This document shows positions 1-8,294 of a DNA stretch of 64,000 nt, in pieces. Location: assembly GCF_000695625.1 (NCBI RefSeq), contig NZ_JMQI01000079.1:1-64000 (forward strand), given 5' to 3'. The number at the start of each line of letters is the position of its first letter. The stretch's first letter is position 1. Source of the stretch: Amycolatopsis rifamycinica (GTDB taxonomy: Bacteria > Actinomycetota > Actinomycetes > Mycobacteriales > Pseudonocardiaceae). The notes under the pieces are model-generated. The model saw nothing but the letters and a program-made list of their open reading frames with translations. It had not been told where the DNA came from and made no database searches. The position numbers and the translations under genes are program-made.

Positions 1-1
1 G

Positions 2-196
2 TACCGGCAGGTCGTGGCCGCCTACCCCGGCGAGCGCGCGGTGATGGTCGCGGCGCACGACTGGGACGTCGCGGGCGCCCAGGCGGCGGGGCTCGAGACG
101 GCGTTGCTCACCCGTCCCGGGGTCCACCCGCTGCCCGGCTCGCCCGCGCCCACCTACAGCGCGTCGACCCTGCCGGAGCTGGCCGAGCTCCTCTAG
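2..196 (+). CDS. HAD-superfamily hydrolase (haloacid dehalogenase type II-like), C-terminal part
   Basis: Only the last 64 codons are inside the window; the gene begins to the left of base 1. The visible segment HDWDVAGAQAAGLETALLTR is the C-terminal signature of HAD type II dehalogenases, where the Asp of WDVAGA belongs to the Mg-binding acidic motif. The substrate cannot be told. Its TAG overlaps the TAG of the convergent oxidoreductase gene through a shared CTAG, so the two reading frames overlap by 4 bases. Confidence 0.7.
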   Translation, partial: YRQVVAAYPGERAVMVAAHDWDVAGAQAAGLETALLTRPGVHPLPGSPAPTYSASTLPELAELL

Positions 197-1200
197 TCCG
201 CGATCCGGACCAGCATCTTGCCGGTGTTGGCGCCCGACAGCAGGCCGAGGAAGGCTTCCGGCGCGTTGCGGATGCCGTCGACGAAGGTCTCCGAGTACTT
301 GATCTCGCCGGAGTTCACCAGCGGCGCGACCTCGGTGACGAACTGCTGCTGCAGGTGCCAGTGGTCGATCACCAGCAGGCCGCGGATGGTGAGCCGCTTG
401 GCGATGACCTGCGCGAGGTTGCGCGGCGCCGGCGTCGGCTCGGTCGCGTTGTACTGGGAGATCATCCCGCAGATGGCGATCCGGCCGTGCAGGGTGATGG
501 CGTCGATCGCCGCCTCGAGGTGCTCGCCGCCGACGTTGTCGAAGTAGACGTCGATGCCCTCGGGGGCCGCCTCGTGCAGCTGCTCGGCGACCGGGCCGTC
601 CTTGTAGTTGAAGGCCGCGTCGAAGCCGAGGTCGTCGACCAGGTGGCGGACCTTCTCCGCCGAACCCGCCGAGCCGATGACGCGCTTGGCGCCCTTCAGC
701 TTCGCGAGCTGCCCGACCAGCGAGCCGACCGCACCGGCCGCGCCGGAGACGAACACGGTGTCGCCCGCCTTGAACTCGGCCGACTCCAGGAGGCCCGCGT
801 ACGCGGTCAGGCCCGGCATGCCGAGCACGCCCAGGTACGTCGACAGGGGCGCGGCGGCGCCGTCGACCTTGACGTACCGGCCCGCGTCGAGCACGGCGTG
901 CGTGCGCCAGCCCGCCTGGTGCAGCACGTGGTCGCCGGGCTTGACGTCGTCCACGTGGGACTCGACGACCTCGCCGACCGCGCCTCCGGACATGACCTCG
1001 CCGACCTTGAACGGCGGCGCGTAGGACTTGACGTCCCGCATGCGGCCGCGCATCGCCGGGTCGACGCTCATGATCAGGTTGCGCACCAGGATCTGGCCGT
1101 CACCCGCCGTCGGCACCTCGGTGTCGACGATCTCGAAGTTGTCGTGCGTCGGAACGCCTTCCGGACGCGAGGCCAGCCGGATTTCGGTCGCCGTGCTCAT
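193..1200 (-). CDS. NADP-dependent oxidoreductase, MDR family (enone/quinone reductase type)
   Basis: This 335-residue protein is a zinc-free medium-chain dehydrogenase/reductase of the leukotriene B4 12-hydroxydehydrogenase / curcumin reductase (CurA) group. These cytoplasmic enzymes reduce activated C=C bonds with NADPH. The sequence shows SVDPAMRGRM near residues 45-54, GMPGLTAY at 127-134 and the nucleotide-binding AAGAVGS at 154-160. No zinc-ligand cysteine cluster is present. The ATG is preceded by GGAGGAG at good spacing. It is probably monocistronic; the natural substrate is unknown. Confidence 0.85.
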   Translation of the reverse strand: MSTATEIRLASRPEGVPTHDNFEIVDTEVPTAGDGQILVRNLIMSVDPAMRGRMRDVKSYAPPFKVGEVMSGGAVGEVVESHVDDVKPGDHVLHQAGWRTHAVLDAGRYVKVDGAAAPLSTYLGVLGMPGLTAYAGLLESAEFKAGDTVFVSGAAGAVGSLVGQLAKLKGAKRVIGSAGSAEKVRHLVDDLGFDAAFNYKDGPVAEQLHEAAPEGIDVYFDNVGGEHLEAAIDAITLHGRIAICGMISQYNATEPTPAPRNLAQVIAKRLTIRGLLVIDHWHLQQQFVTEVAPLVNSGEIKYSETFVDGIRNAPEAFLGLLSGANTGKMLVRIAD

Positions 1201-1295
1201 CGTCGGATCTCCTCCAATGGTCGAAGCGGGGCATACGCCCCGGATTCCCCCTGGTGTAACCGGCTAACCGGGGCGCAGATTCCGATTGTGACGAG

Positions 1296-1730
1296 CTACA
1301 CGATCTCGGCGAGCTTCCCGAGCACGCCGTCGTAGATCTTCTTCAGCCCGCCGGGCGCGAAGGTCTTCTCGAAGAAGCCACCGATACCACCCGCACCGTC
1401 CCACGTGGTCTCGATCTTCACCAAGCTGCGGTCACCCACCCCAGTGACCGTCCACGTGGTGACCATGCTCGAGTTGGCGTCGGTCTCGACGAGCGTCCCC
1501 GGCCGCGGCTCGGTGACCGTCGCCTTGACGTCGCGCACGCGCTTGGAGGTCGCCTGCAGCTTCCAGCCGGCCTTGGTCCCGGCGCCGACGCCGCCCTCGG
1601 TCACCTGGTAGTCGCGGTAGTGCTCGGTGAGCAGCTTCGGCCGCGTCTCGGCGTAGTCGGCGACGAGCGCGCGGACCTTGTCGGCCGGGGCGTCGATGGT
1701 GCGCTCCGCGGTGGCCGTGACCTTTCCCAT
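1296..1730 (-). CDS. SRPBCC / polyketide-cyclase-like family protein
   Basis: A 144-residue single-domain protein with the START/SRPBCC helix-grip pattern: an N-terminal strand (VTATAERTIDAPADKVRAL), a mid-protein strand-rich part with WKLQATSK and TTWTVTGVGDRSLVKIETTW, and a C-terminal long helix ending at the stop. Such proteins bind hydrophobic ligands in a cavity; many actinomycete members have no assigned role. AAGGAG lies 4 bases before the ATG. It is divergent from the MarR gene, with 82 bases between the starts, so the regulator may act on it. Confidence 0.75.
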   Translation of the reverse strand: MGKVTATAERTIDAPADKVRALVADYAETRPKLLTEHYRDYQVTEGGVGAGTKAGWKLQATSKRVRDVKATVTEPRPGTLVETDANSSMVTTWTVTGVGDRSLVKIETTWDGAGGIGGFFEKTFAPGGLKKIYDGVLGKLAEIV

Positions 1731-1799
1731 TTCACTCCTTCTCCGGCGTACAGATCAGGGTCCACGATTCCACTGCGCCGCGCACCGCCGACGGGCGGT

Positions 1800-1805
1800 T
1801 AGGCT
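1800..1805 (+). promoter_or_regulatory. Candidate -10 box of a leaderless MarR transcript
   Basis: TAGGCT ends 7 bases before the ATG at 1813 and no Shine-Dalgarno sequence is present. No convincing -35 is visible. Confidence 0.3.
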
Positions 1806-1812
1806 GCCTGGC

Positions 1813-2283
1813 ATGGGTTCGGGAGGGCACCGCCGGTCGACCGTGGCGGTGAAGGACGCGCTGCGGGAGCTGCGCAACCAGCTCGCGCTGCTGAACCACC
1901 AGGTCAGCGCCCAGCTGGCGCTCAAGGACGTCGACCTGGACTGCCTGGAGCTGATCGCCCGGCACGGCCCGCTCAGCCCGAGCGCGCTGGCCCGCCGGGC
2001 CGGGCTGCACCCGGCGACGATGACCGGCATCCTCGACCGGCTGCAGAAGGGCGGCTGGATCGTCCGGGAACGCGATCCCGAGGCGGCCGACCGGCGTTCG
2101 GTGGCGGTGCGCGCGGTCCGCGGCCGCACCGGGGAGCTGTTCCGGCTCTACGCGGGGATGAACACCGCGATGGACGAGCTCTGCGCTGGTTACAGCGAGC
2201 ACGAGCTGGCCCTGATCGCCGGGTTCCTGCGCCGCGCGACGTCGGCGGGACAGGACGCGACCGGAGCGCTGACCGGGGGCTGA
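1813..2283 (+). CDS. MarR-family transcriptional regulator
   Basis: The 156-residue product has the MarR winged-helix layout: a helix for dimerisation (LRELRNQLALLNHQVSAQLA), the recognition region ALARRAGLHPATMTGILDRL, and the wing with DRRSVAVRAV (the usual D-R-R-S/G motif). The frame is open further upstream, but ATG 1813 gives the normal family length and fits a leaderless start. The neighbouring divergent SRPBCC gene is a likely target. The ligand is unknown. Confidence 0.8.
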   Translation: MGSGGHRRSTVAVKDALRELRNQLALLNHQVSAQLALKDVDLDCLELIARHGPLSPSALARRAGLHPATMTGILDRLQKGGWIVRERDPEAADRRSVAVRAVRGRTGELFRLYAGMNTAMDELCAGYSEHELALIAGFLRRATSAGQDATGALTGG

Positions 2284-2299
2284 GCAGCGGTTCCTGTGC

Positions 2300-2305
2300 T
2301 GTACT
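2300..2305 (+). promoter_or_regulatory. Candidate -10 box of a leaderless methyltransferase transcript
   Basis: TGTACT is followed by exactly 6 bases and then ATG 2312. There is no Shine-Dalgarno sequence in front of this start. Confidence 0.35.
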
Positions 2306-2311
2306 CGGGGC

Positions 2312-3091
2312 ATGTGGCAGTCAGGCGACGCTTACGAGGCCTACATCGGACGGTGGAGCCGCCGGATCGCGGAGACGTTCGTCCGGCGGCTCGGCGCCCC
2401 GGCGAGCCGGCGCTGGCTCGACGTCGGCTGCGGCACGGGCGCGCTGACCTCGGCGGTGCTGGCGGCGGCCGACCCCGCCGAAGTCGTCGGCGCCGACCCG
2501 TCCGAGGGGTTCCTGAAGACGGCTCGGGCGGCCGTGACCGATCCGCGGGTGACGTTCACGCTCGCCGATGCGCGTTCGCTGCCGTTCCCGGACGCCCGGT
2601 TCGACGTGGTGGTGTCCGGCCTGGTCCTGAACTTCGTCCCCGAGCCGGCCCGCGCGGCGGCGGAGATCGCGCGGGTGACCGTCCCCGGCGGGCGGGCCGC
2701 CGCCTACCTGTGGGACCTCGCCGAGGGCATGGAGCTGATCCGCCGCTTCTGGGACGCGGCCGCCGAGTTCGACCCCGCGGCGGCCGCCGAGCTCGACGAG
2801 GGCCGCCGGTTCCCGCTGTGCCACCCCGAGCCGCTCGGCCGGTTGTGGACCGACGCGGGCTTCTCCGCGGTGTCCGTCGGCGAGATCACGATCCCGACGG
2901 TGTTCGCGGACTTCGACGACTACTGGCAGCCGTTCCTCGGCGCGCAGGGCCCGGCGCCGTCGTACCTGGCCACGCTGCCGGAAGCGGACCGCGACCGGAT
3001 CCGCGAGCTGCTGCGCGGCCGCCTGCCCGCGAACCCGGACGGCTCGATCCCGCTGACGGCCCGGGCGTGGGTCGTCAGCGGGACCGCGTAG
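2312..3091 (+). CDS. Class I SAM-dependent methyltransferase
   Basis: The 259-residue protein has the UbiE/Methyltransf_11 pattern. SAM-binding motif I is LDVGCGTGAL near residues 36-45, an acidic motif II (EVVGADPS) follows, then LADARSLPFPDARFDVVVS and the post-I region. It acts in the cytoplasm on an unknown small molecule. Two bases separate its stop from that of the convergent ABC binding-protein gene. The start fits a leaderless transcript. Confidence 0.8.
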   Translation: MWQSGDAYEAYIGRWSRRIAETFVRRLGAPASRRWLDVGCGTGALTSAVLAAADPAEVVGADPSEGFLKTARAAVTDPRVTFTLADARSLPFPDARFDVVVSGLVLNFVPEPARAAAEIARVTVPGGRAAAYLWDLAEGMELIRRFWDAAAEFDPAAAAELDEGRRFPLCHPEPLGRLWTDAGFSAVSVGEITIPTVFADFDDYWQPFLGAQGPAPSYLATLPEADRDRIRELLRGRLPANPDGSIPLTARAWVVSGTA

Positions 3092-3092
3092 C

Positions 3093-4013
3093 TCAGAGCC
3101 CGGCCTGGCCCAGCCAGTCCTTCGCGACGTCCTCGGCTCGTTCGCCGTCGGAGTCGACGCGCTTGTTGAGGTCCCGCATGACGTCGGTCGTCAGCTTCGC
3201 GCTGACCGCGTTCACGGCGTTGGCGAAGTCGGCGCCGCGCTCGTCGAGCACCTTCTTGTTCACCGCGGGCACGACGTTTTCGGTCGGCACGATGTTCTGG
3301 TCATCCTTGAGCACCGTGTAGGCCGGGTCACCGGTCAGCGGGCTGACCGAGTCGACCGGGATGACCGTGACGGCCCCGGACTTCAGCTGCTGGACGCGCG
3401 GACCGGCTTCCTGGATGGTCTGGAAGCTGATGTTGGTCAGCTGGTAGACGTCCTTGAAGCCCTTGAAGCACGGAAGGCGCTTCTCGCACTCCGGCGGGCC
3501 GGCCATGACGACCTTGTCGAGCTTCTTCAGGTCGCTGATCGACGCGATGCCCTTTTCCTTGGCCAGGTCGGACTTGATGATGTAGGTGTTCTTGTCCTCG
3601 GCGGCCGCGAAGTTCAGCAGCGCGACGCCGCTGGGCTCGAACAGCTTCGCCAGCTGCTCGTGCTCCTCCTGTGCGGTCTTGCCGGCCTCCTTGCCGAAGC
3701 CGGTGGTGATCGCGGCCCCCTGGTACTCCGGGATGAACTGCAGCTCACCGGACTTCAGCGACGGGTAGATCAGCTCCCGCGAGCCGAGGTTCAGCTTGCG
3801 GGTCACCGGGTAGCCCTTGGCTTCCAGCGCCTGCGCGTAGATCTCGGCGAGGATCTGGCTGTCGGTGAAGTTGAAGGACGCGACGACGATCGGCGCGCCA
3901 CCCTTGCCCTGCGCGGCGGGCTTGTCACCGCTGTCGCTGCCGCCACAGGCGGCCAAACCGAGCGTCGCCGCGACGGCCACCGCCACCACGGACGCGTTCC
4001 GGAACCAGCGCAC
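3093..4013 (-). CDS. Glycine betaine/choline-type ABC transporter substrate-binding lipoprotein
   Basis: The 306-residue product starts with a lipoprotein signal peptide; the lipobox LAAC puts the acylated Cys at about residue 23. The mature part has the OpuAC/OsmF fold pattern: VVASFNFTDSQILAEIYAQAL near the start and later PPECEKRLPCFKG and AVNAVSAKLTTDVMRDLN. It should capture a quaternary-amine osmolyte outside the membrane and pass it to the two permeases encoded divergently at 4152 and 4847. GTG 4013 was chosen because GAGGGAG lies 8 bases upstream and it gives a normal signal peptide; the frame is open further upstream. Confidence 0.85.
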   Translation of the reverse strand: MRWFRNASVVAVAVAATLGLAACGGSDSGDKPAAQGKGGAPIVVASFNFTDSQILAEIYAQALEAKGYPVTRKLNLGSRELIYPSLKSGELQFIPEYQGAAITTGFGKEAGKTAQEEHEQLAKLFEPSGVALLNFAAAEDKNTYIIKSDLAKEKGIASISDLKKLDKVVMAGPPECEKRLPCFKGFKDVYQLTNISFQTIQEAGPRVQQLKSGAVTVIPVDSVSPLTGDPAYTVLKDDQNIVPTENVVPAVNKKVLDERGADFANAVNAVSAKLTTDVMRDLNKRVDSDGERAEDVAKDWLGQAGL

Positions 4014-4139
4014 GAATCCCACTCCCTCGTCACTCGAACAGACGCAAGGGACCCTAGCTCCGACCCCCGACAGGAATCCACATCGTGGGAGAAAGACCGC
4101 GGAATTCCCAGCCTGCGGAATTTTGCCGCCCGATCGGGG

Positions 4140-4145
4140 TAGGGT
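4140..4145 (+). promoter_or_regulatory. Candidate -10 box of a leaderless permease transcript
   Basis: TAGGGT is followed by 6 bases and GTG 4152. The gap between the divergent transporter genes (4014-4151) therefore carries both promoters. Confidence 0.35.
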
Positions 4146-4151
4146 CGCCCG

Positions 4152-4850
4152 GTGCACGTGACCACGGTGACGCCGCTGGCCGCCGACAGCGGGCCCCCGC
4201 TCTTCCAGTGGAAGTGGGTGGACCGCAACGCCGACGCCATCGTCCAGCGCCTCGTCGAGCACATCTCGCTGACCGGCGCCGCGCTCGGCATCGGCCTGGT
4301 GGTGTCGATCGGGCTCGCCGTGGTCTCGCTGCGGTACCGCTGGTCGTACCCGGTGATCCTCGGCACGACGGGCGCGTTGTACGTGATCCCGAGCCTGGGC
4401 GCGTTCGCGGTGCTGGTGCCGTTCTTCGGGCTGACGTTCGTGTCCGCGATGATCCCGCTCGCGACGTACACGCTGCTGATCCTGGTCCGCAACATCGTCA
4501 CCGGCGTCGACCAGGTGCCGAACGAGGTCCGCGAGGCCGCGGTCGGCATGGGGTACACGCGCGGCAGGCTGCTCTGGCAGATCGAGCTGCCCCTCGCCCT
4601 GCCGGTGGTGATCGCCGGCCTGCGGGTCGCGGCGGTGACGACGATCGGCCTGGTGACGGTCACCTCGATGCTCGGCCTCGGCGGCCTGGGTTACTTCATC
4701 CGCGGGGGCATCCAGACGCCGATCCCCAACCCGACGATGATCATCGTCGGCGTGGGCCTGTCGGTCGTCCTGGCGGTGGTGGTCGATCTCGTCCTCTGGC
4801 TCGGCGAGCGCGTGCTGGCGCCCTGGTCGCGGAAGGTGCGGGCGCGATGA
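4152..4850 (+). CDS. Osmoprotectant ABC transporter permease (first)
   Basis: The 232-residue inner-membrane protein has about five to six hydrophobic segments and the permease EAA loop (EAAVGMGYTRGRLLWQIELP) that docks the ATPase. It matches the OpuCB/OpuCD-type permeases of betaine/choline importers. The last base of its TGA lies inside the ATG of the next permease, so the two are translationally coupled. GTG 4152 is supported by the -10 geometry. A partner ATPase gene is not found nearby. Confidence 0.85.
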   Translation: MHVTTVTPLAADSGPPLFQWKWVDRNADAIVQRLVEHISLTGAALGIGLVVSIGLAVVSLRYRWSYPVILGTTGALYVIPSLGAFAVLVPFFGLTFVSAMIPLATYTLLILVRNIVTGVDQVPNEVREAAVGMGYTRGRLLWQIELPLALPVVIAGLRVAAVTTIGLVTVTSMLGLGGLGYFIRGGIQTPIPNPTMIIVGVGLSVVLAVVVDLVLWLGERVLAPWSRKVRAR

Positions 4851-5557
4851 GCTTCCTCGACCAGCTGAACGCGTGGCTCGCGGAGCCGAACCGCTGGAGC
4901 TGGACCGACAAGGCCGGCGTCCCGTACCGCACGCTGGAGCACCTCAGGTTTTCCCTCCTCGCACTGGCGATCGCGGCGCTGCTGACCATCCCGGCGGCGC
5001 TGTGGCTGGCCCACTACCGCCGCGGCGCGTTCCTCGCGAGCAGCGCGGTGAACATCGGCCGGGCGATCCCCAGTTTCGGGCTCATCATCCTGTTCTGGTT
5101 CCTGGCCAGCCGCTGGGAGCTGGACACGACGTTCTGGCCGTTGCTGCTGGCCCTGGTCGCGCTGGCGATGCCCCCGTTGTTCACGAACACGTACGCGGGC
5201 GTGGTGACGCTGGAGCAGGAGACGGTCGACGCCGCCCGCGGAACGGGGTTCCGCGAGTGGCAGATCATGCTGCGCCTCGAGCTCCCCTTGGCGTCCCCGG
5301 TGATCCTGGCGGGCGCCCGGGTGGCGTTCCTCCAGCTGATCGCCACGGTGGCGATCGGAGCCATCGTCAACGACGGCGGCGGCCTCGGCCGCTACATAGT
5401 CGACGGCTTCGCGGTCGGCGCCCAGGGTTACGGAGCGATCTTCGCGGGCGGCCTGGCCGCGGTGGTCCTGGCCCTGCTGTGCGACGGCGCGTTCGCCTTG
5501 ATCACCCGCGCGGCGACACCCCGCGGCCTCGCCCTGCAGAACGCCCGCCGCGACTGA
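4847..5557 (+). CDS. Osmoprotectant ABC transporter permease (second)
   Basis: The 236-residue membrane protein is a paralogue of the preceding permease, with an EAA-type loop (VDAARGTGFREWQIMLRLEL). It likely forms a heterodimeric channel with the first permease. The start is ATG 4847 in an ATGA overlap; the frame is open far upstream but that part is antisense or shadow sequence. No ATPase follows; the next gene is a convergent peptidase. Confidence 0.85.
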   Translation: MSFLDQLNAWLAEPNRWSWTDKAGVPYRTLEHLRFSLLALAIAALLTIPAALWLAHYRRGAFLASSAVNIGRAIPSFGLIILFWFLASRWELDTTFWPLLLALVALAMPPLFTNTYAGVVTLEQETVDAARGTGFREWQIMLRLELPLASPVILAGARVAFLQLIATVAIGAIVNDGGGLGRYIVDGFAVGAQGYGAIFAGGLAAVVLALLCDGAFALITRAATPRGLALQNARRD

Positions 5558-5623
5558 GTCCACACAGGACCGCCGCCCACCGATCCGGCGGCGATCCCGG
5601 GCAAGCTTGGGTGGCTCGTTGCG

Positions 5624-6325
5624 TCAGGGCTTTTCGAAGTGCTGGTAGTCGATCGGGGTGTCCCAGGAGCCGCCCCAGGTCCAGCCGCGGGTGGTGAAGG
5701 CCTGCTCGGCGACGTCGCCGGTGTGGATCATGCCGGGCGAGTTCTGGGTCCGGTCGGCGTAGGGGGCGCCGTTGGGCGGGTAGACGGTGCCGCTGCCGGA
5801 GATGTACGGGTTCTGCACGGTGTTGACGTCGATGGCGCGGCCGTAGGAGTGGTTGGACCAGGCGGTTCCGCCGGTGATGGCCCGGCAGTTGAAGGCGGAG
5901 GTGTTGTTCGCGGCCATGGAGGCGTCGTCGTCGGAGTTGTATTTTTCGACGGTTTCCATCCGTTCGATGGGGAACCGCCCGAAGTAGAGGTCGGCGAAGA
6001 CGCGGGCGACTTCGGTTGCCCGGTCGGCGTGGACGACCAGTTCGCCCCGGTGCACGGCGCCGTCGAAGCCGAGGAAGCTCAGGTTGACCAGCCGCAACTG
6101 GTCGGGACCGACGGGGCATCCTTCGTGCCAGCTGTTGCCCAGCCGTTCGGCGGTGACGGGTTTGATGACGGCGACGTAGGCGGGCAGCCCGCTCCCGGCC
6201 GGCGCGGCGAGTTCCACGGTCTGCGGGCCGGTGGCCGCCGGGGCCGCCGGGGCCGGCGCGGCCACGGCCAGGACCGCGGACAGCGTGAACGTGACGATGG
6301 CAAGAACTCTGGTTCTCAGTTTCAT
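5624..6325 (-). CDS. Secreted M15-family zinc peptidase (D-Ala-D-Ala carboxypeptidase-like)
   Basis: The 233-residue protein has an N-terminal Sec signal peptide (about residues 1-28, ending in Ala-rich APAAP). The C-terminal half has the M15 zinc site: His and Asp in SNHSYGRAIDVN and the late His in DYQHFE. Related enzymes trim peptidoglycan peptides or act in lysis and wall remodelling outside the membrane. ATG 6325 (MKLRTRV) starts a proper signal peptide; a GTG two codons upstream is possible. Confidence 0.8.
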   Translation of the reverse strand: MKLRTRVLAIVTFTLSAVLAVAAPAPAAPAATGPQTVELAAPAGSGLPAYVAVIKPVTAERLGNSWHEGCPVGPDQLRLVNLSFLGFDGAVHRGELVVHADRATEVARVFADLYFGRFPIERMETVEKYNSDDDASMAANNTSAFNCRAITGGTAWSNHSYGRAIDVNTVQNPYISGSGTVYPPNGAPYADRTQNSPGMIHTGDVAEQAFTTRGWTWGGSWDTPIDYQHFEKP

Positions 6326-6358
6326 GATCACCCCACGCCTGACCCCGGCAACCGGCTG

Positions 6359-6372
6359 ATCCGACGTCGGAT
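6359..6372. promoter_or_regulatory. 14-bp perfect palindrome upstream of the M15 peptidase gene
   Basis: ATCCGACGTCGGAT is a perfect palindrome 33 bases before the peptidase start. Its position suits an operator; no regulator is known for it. Confidence 0.3.
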
Positions 6373-6439
6373 ACACCACAGCGGAGCAACCTCGCGCACA
6401 CCGGCGAACGTCACCGCCGTCCGGCCGCCCCGAACGCGG

Positions 6440-7003
6440 TCAGAACGCGCCGACCAGGATCAGCACGCCCAGCGCGATCAGCACCGCCGGCAGCACCACG
6501 TGGCCCCACCGGGCAAGGACCCGGGCGACACCCGGCCGGGTCGCCAGGAACCGGCCCGCCGCGCACCAAACGGCCACGCCCACCAGGAACACCACCACGT
6601 AGCCCACCAGGCCCGCGGGCCCGGTCGCGGCGAACGCGGGAACGTACACGCCGACGTTGTCACCACCGTTGGCGAAGCACACGGCCGCGATCCCGAGCAC
6701 GCCGGCCGCCGGCGGCGGCTCGTCGTCGTCCTGTTTCCACGCCCGCCAGGCCGCGCGGATGCCCAGCAGCACCGGCAGCACGCCCAGCCAGCGCACTGCG
6801 CCCGCGGGCAGCAGGCCGGCCCCGAGCGCACCCGCGACCGACACGGCCAAGATCGCCGCGAAGCCCAGGAACTGCCCCGTCACGACCTTGAGCGCACCCC
6901 GCCGTCCGGCCGCCTGGCCGAAGAACACCGCCAGCAGCACCAGATCGTCGACGTTCGTCACCGCGAACATCGCGGCCGCCCGCCCGAGCAGTCCGGCGTC
7001 CAC
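6440..7003 (-). CDS. CadD-like cadmium resistance / small-cation transporter
   Basis: The 187-residue integral membrane protein has about five to six hydrophobic segments. Two internally similar motifs, TNVDDLVLLAVFF near the N-terminus and ANGGDNVGVYVP in the middle, are the paired acidic signatures of the CadD/LysE-like exporter group. It may export divalent cations. GTG 7003 was chosen because GGAGG lies 5 bases upstream; in-frame GTGs at 7009 and 7015 are alternatives. The real substrate is unknown. Confidence 0.75.
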   Translation of the reverse strand: MDAGLLGRAAAMFAVTNVDDLVLLAVFFGQAAGRRGALKVVTGQFLGFAAILAVSVAGALGAGLLPAGAVRWLGVLPVLLGIRAAWRAWKQDDDEPPPAAGVLGIAAVCFANGGDNVGVYVPAFAATGPAGLVGYVVVFLVGVAVWCAAGRFLATRPGVARVLARWGHVVLPAVLIALGVLILVGAF

Positions 7004-7063
7004 ACCCACCTCCACGGTAAAACCGCTTGGCGAAGGCCGGCGCGGCACAGCACGATTCTGCCC

Positions 7064-7990
7064 ATGCCCGCCGTCACGCGCCGCGGCTACACCGGCCCGG
7101 CCGACCTCCGTGCCATGCAGAGCCTGGCCCAGCGAATCTGGTCGAAGGCGAGTTCGCTGCACGTCGGCGATCTCGCGTGGGGGCGGTTCCAGCACGCCGG
7201 CCGCGAAGCCGAGTGGCCGACCGCGCTGTGGGAAGCAGACGGCGAAATCGTCGCGTGGGGCTGGATTTCGCTACCCGGTGAACTGATGCTGCTCGTGGAT
7301 CCGGCGCGCCCCGAGCTCGCGTCCGAGGTGCTCGCCTGGTTCGCAGACACCGCCTCCGCGGCCGAGCTCGCGGTCACCGTGCTCGACGCCGAGAAGCACG
7401 TGGCCGCCGCTCTGGAGCGGTGCGGTTACGCGCCGCAGGAGAATCCGGTTTTCCAGTCGTATATGTCTCGCCTCCTCGTCGATCTGCCCGAGCCGGTGGT
7501 GCCCGCCGGGTTCACGCTCCGCCCGGTCGGCCCGGACGACCTGGACCGGCGGGTGGCTCTCCACCGCGCGGTCTGGCACCCGTCGAGGGTGACCGGACCG
7601 AGCTACCGGACCGTCATGGCCGCCTGGCCGTACCGGGCCGAACTGGACTGGGTCGCCGAAGCACCCGACGGCCGGTTCGCCGCCCAGTGCCTGATCTGGC
7701 TCGACGAGCGCAATGCCGTCGGCGAGCTGGAGCCCGTCGGAACCTTGCCGGAGTTCCGTCGGACGGGGCTCGCCCGCGCGGTGTGCCTCGCCGCGCTGCG
7801 CGCGGCCCACCACGCCGGCGCTCGCGAAGCCGTCGTGTATCCGGTGCTCAATCATCCGAAGTCCGCAGGTGCCCTCCCTCTGTATCGCGGTCTGGGCTTC
7901 CGCCCCTATGCCCGCACCCTCACCTTCACGCGAACCCGCCGTCGTATCCCTCCTTTCCCGGGGCCCGCGTCCCCGGAGGGCGCTCAATGA
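7064..7990 (+). CDS. GNAT-family N-acetyltransferase with two GNAT-like halves
   Basis: The 308-residue product has a degenerate N-terminal GNAT-like half and a C-terminal half with a clear acetyl-CoA-binding region: VGTLPEFRRTGLARAVCLAAL followed by VVYPVLNHPKSAGALPLYRGLGFRP. Such enzymes acetylate amines in the cytoplasm. The frame is open for over 1.4 kb upstream, but ATG 7064 gives the normal domain start. No partner gene is evident. Confidence 0.8.
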   Translation: MPAVTRRGYTGPADLRAMQSLAQRIWSKASSLHVGDLAWGRFQHAGREAEWPTALWEADGEIVAWGWISLPGELMLLVDPARPELASEVLAWFADTASAAELAVTVLDAEKHVAAALERCGYAPQENPVFQSYMSRLLVDLPEPVVPAGFTLRPVGPDDLDRRVALHRAVWHPSRVTGPSYRTVMAAWPYRAELDWVAEAPDGRFAAQCLIWLDERNAVGELEPVGTLPEFRRTGLARAVCLAALRAAHHAGAREAVVYPVLNHPKSAGALPLYRGLGFRPYARTLTFTRTRRRIPPFPGPASPEGAQ

Positions 7991-8294
7991 CGAACGTAGC
8001 GCGCCGCCCGCGCCGGACGTCCGTTTCGAGGGCCTCCGGCAGCCGGTTGTCCACATCTGGGTAAGTCTGTGGACAACTCTGCGAGGTTTCCTTTCAGAGC
8101 CTGATTTCTCTGCTGTAGCAACGAAATCTTCGGCGCACGCGATCGGGTCAAGACGGCGTTTGTCCGCATCCGGGCAGCTCTGTGGACAACTTCGGGCATT
8201 TCCCCGCCGCAGTTCCGAAATCGTCGGCGCCGCGCGATAGTGTCGAGACGGGGGGCGCCCCCGCGGGCCGGCGCGGAAAACGCCCGGCACAGAT
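7991..8294. other. Noncoding convergent gap with duplicated DnaA-box pairs
   Basis: This 304-base stretch lies between the 3' ends of two convergent genes, so promoters are not expected. It contains two diverged copies of a ~100-113 bp unit, starting at 8047 and 8160. Each copy has a left TTGTCCACA-type box and, 21 bases later, an inverted TGTGGACAA. No protein-coding gene was seen. Confidence 0.7.
8047..8259. repeat. Tandem repeat of ~113 bp carrying inverted DnaA-box pairs
   Basis: Boxes are at 8047-8055 (TTGTCCACA), 8068-8076 (TGTGGACAA), 8160-8168 (TTGTCCGCA, one mismatch) and 8181-8189 (TGTGGACAA). The two pairs have identical internal spacing. Downstream parts also match, for example CGAAATCTTCGGCGC in copy 1 and CGAAATCGTCGGCGC in copy 2. 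TTGTCCACA is the high-GC actinomycete form of the DnaA box. Confidence 0.65.
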
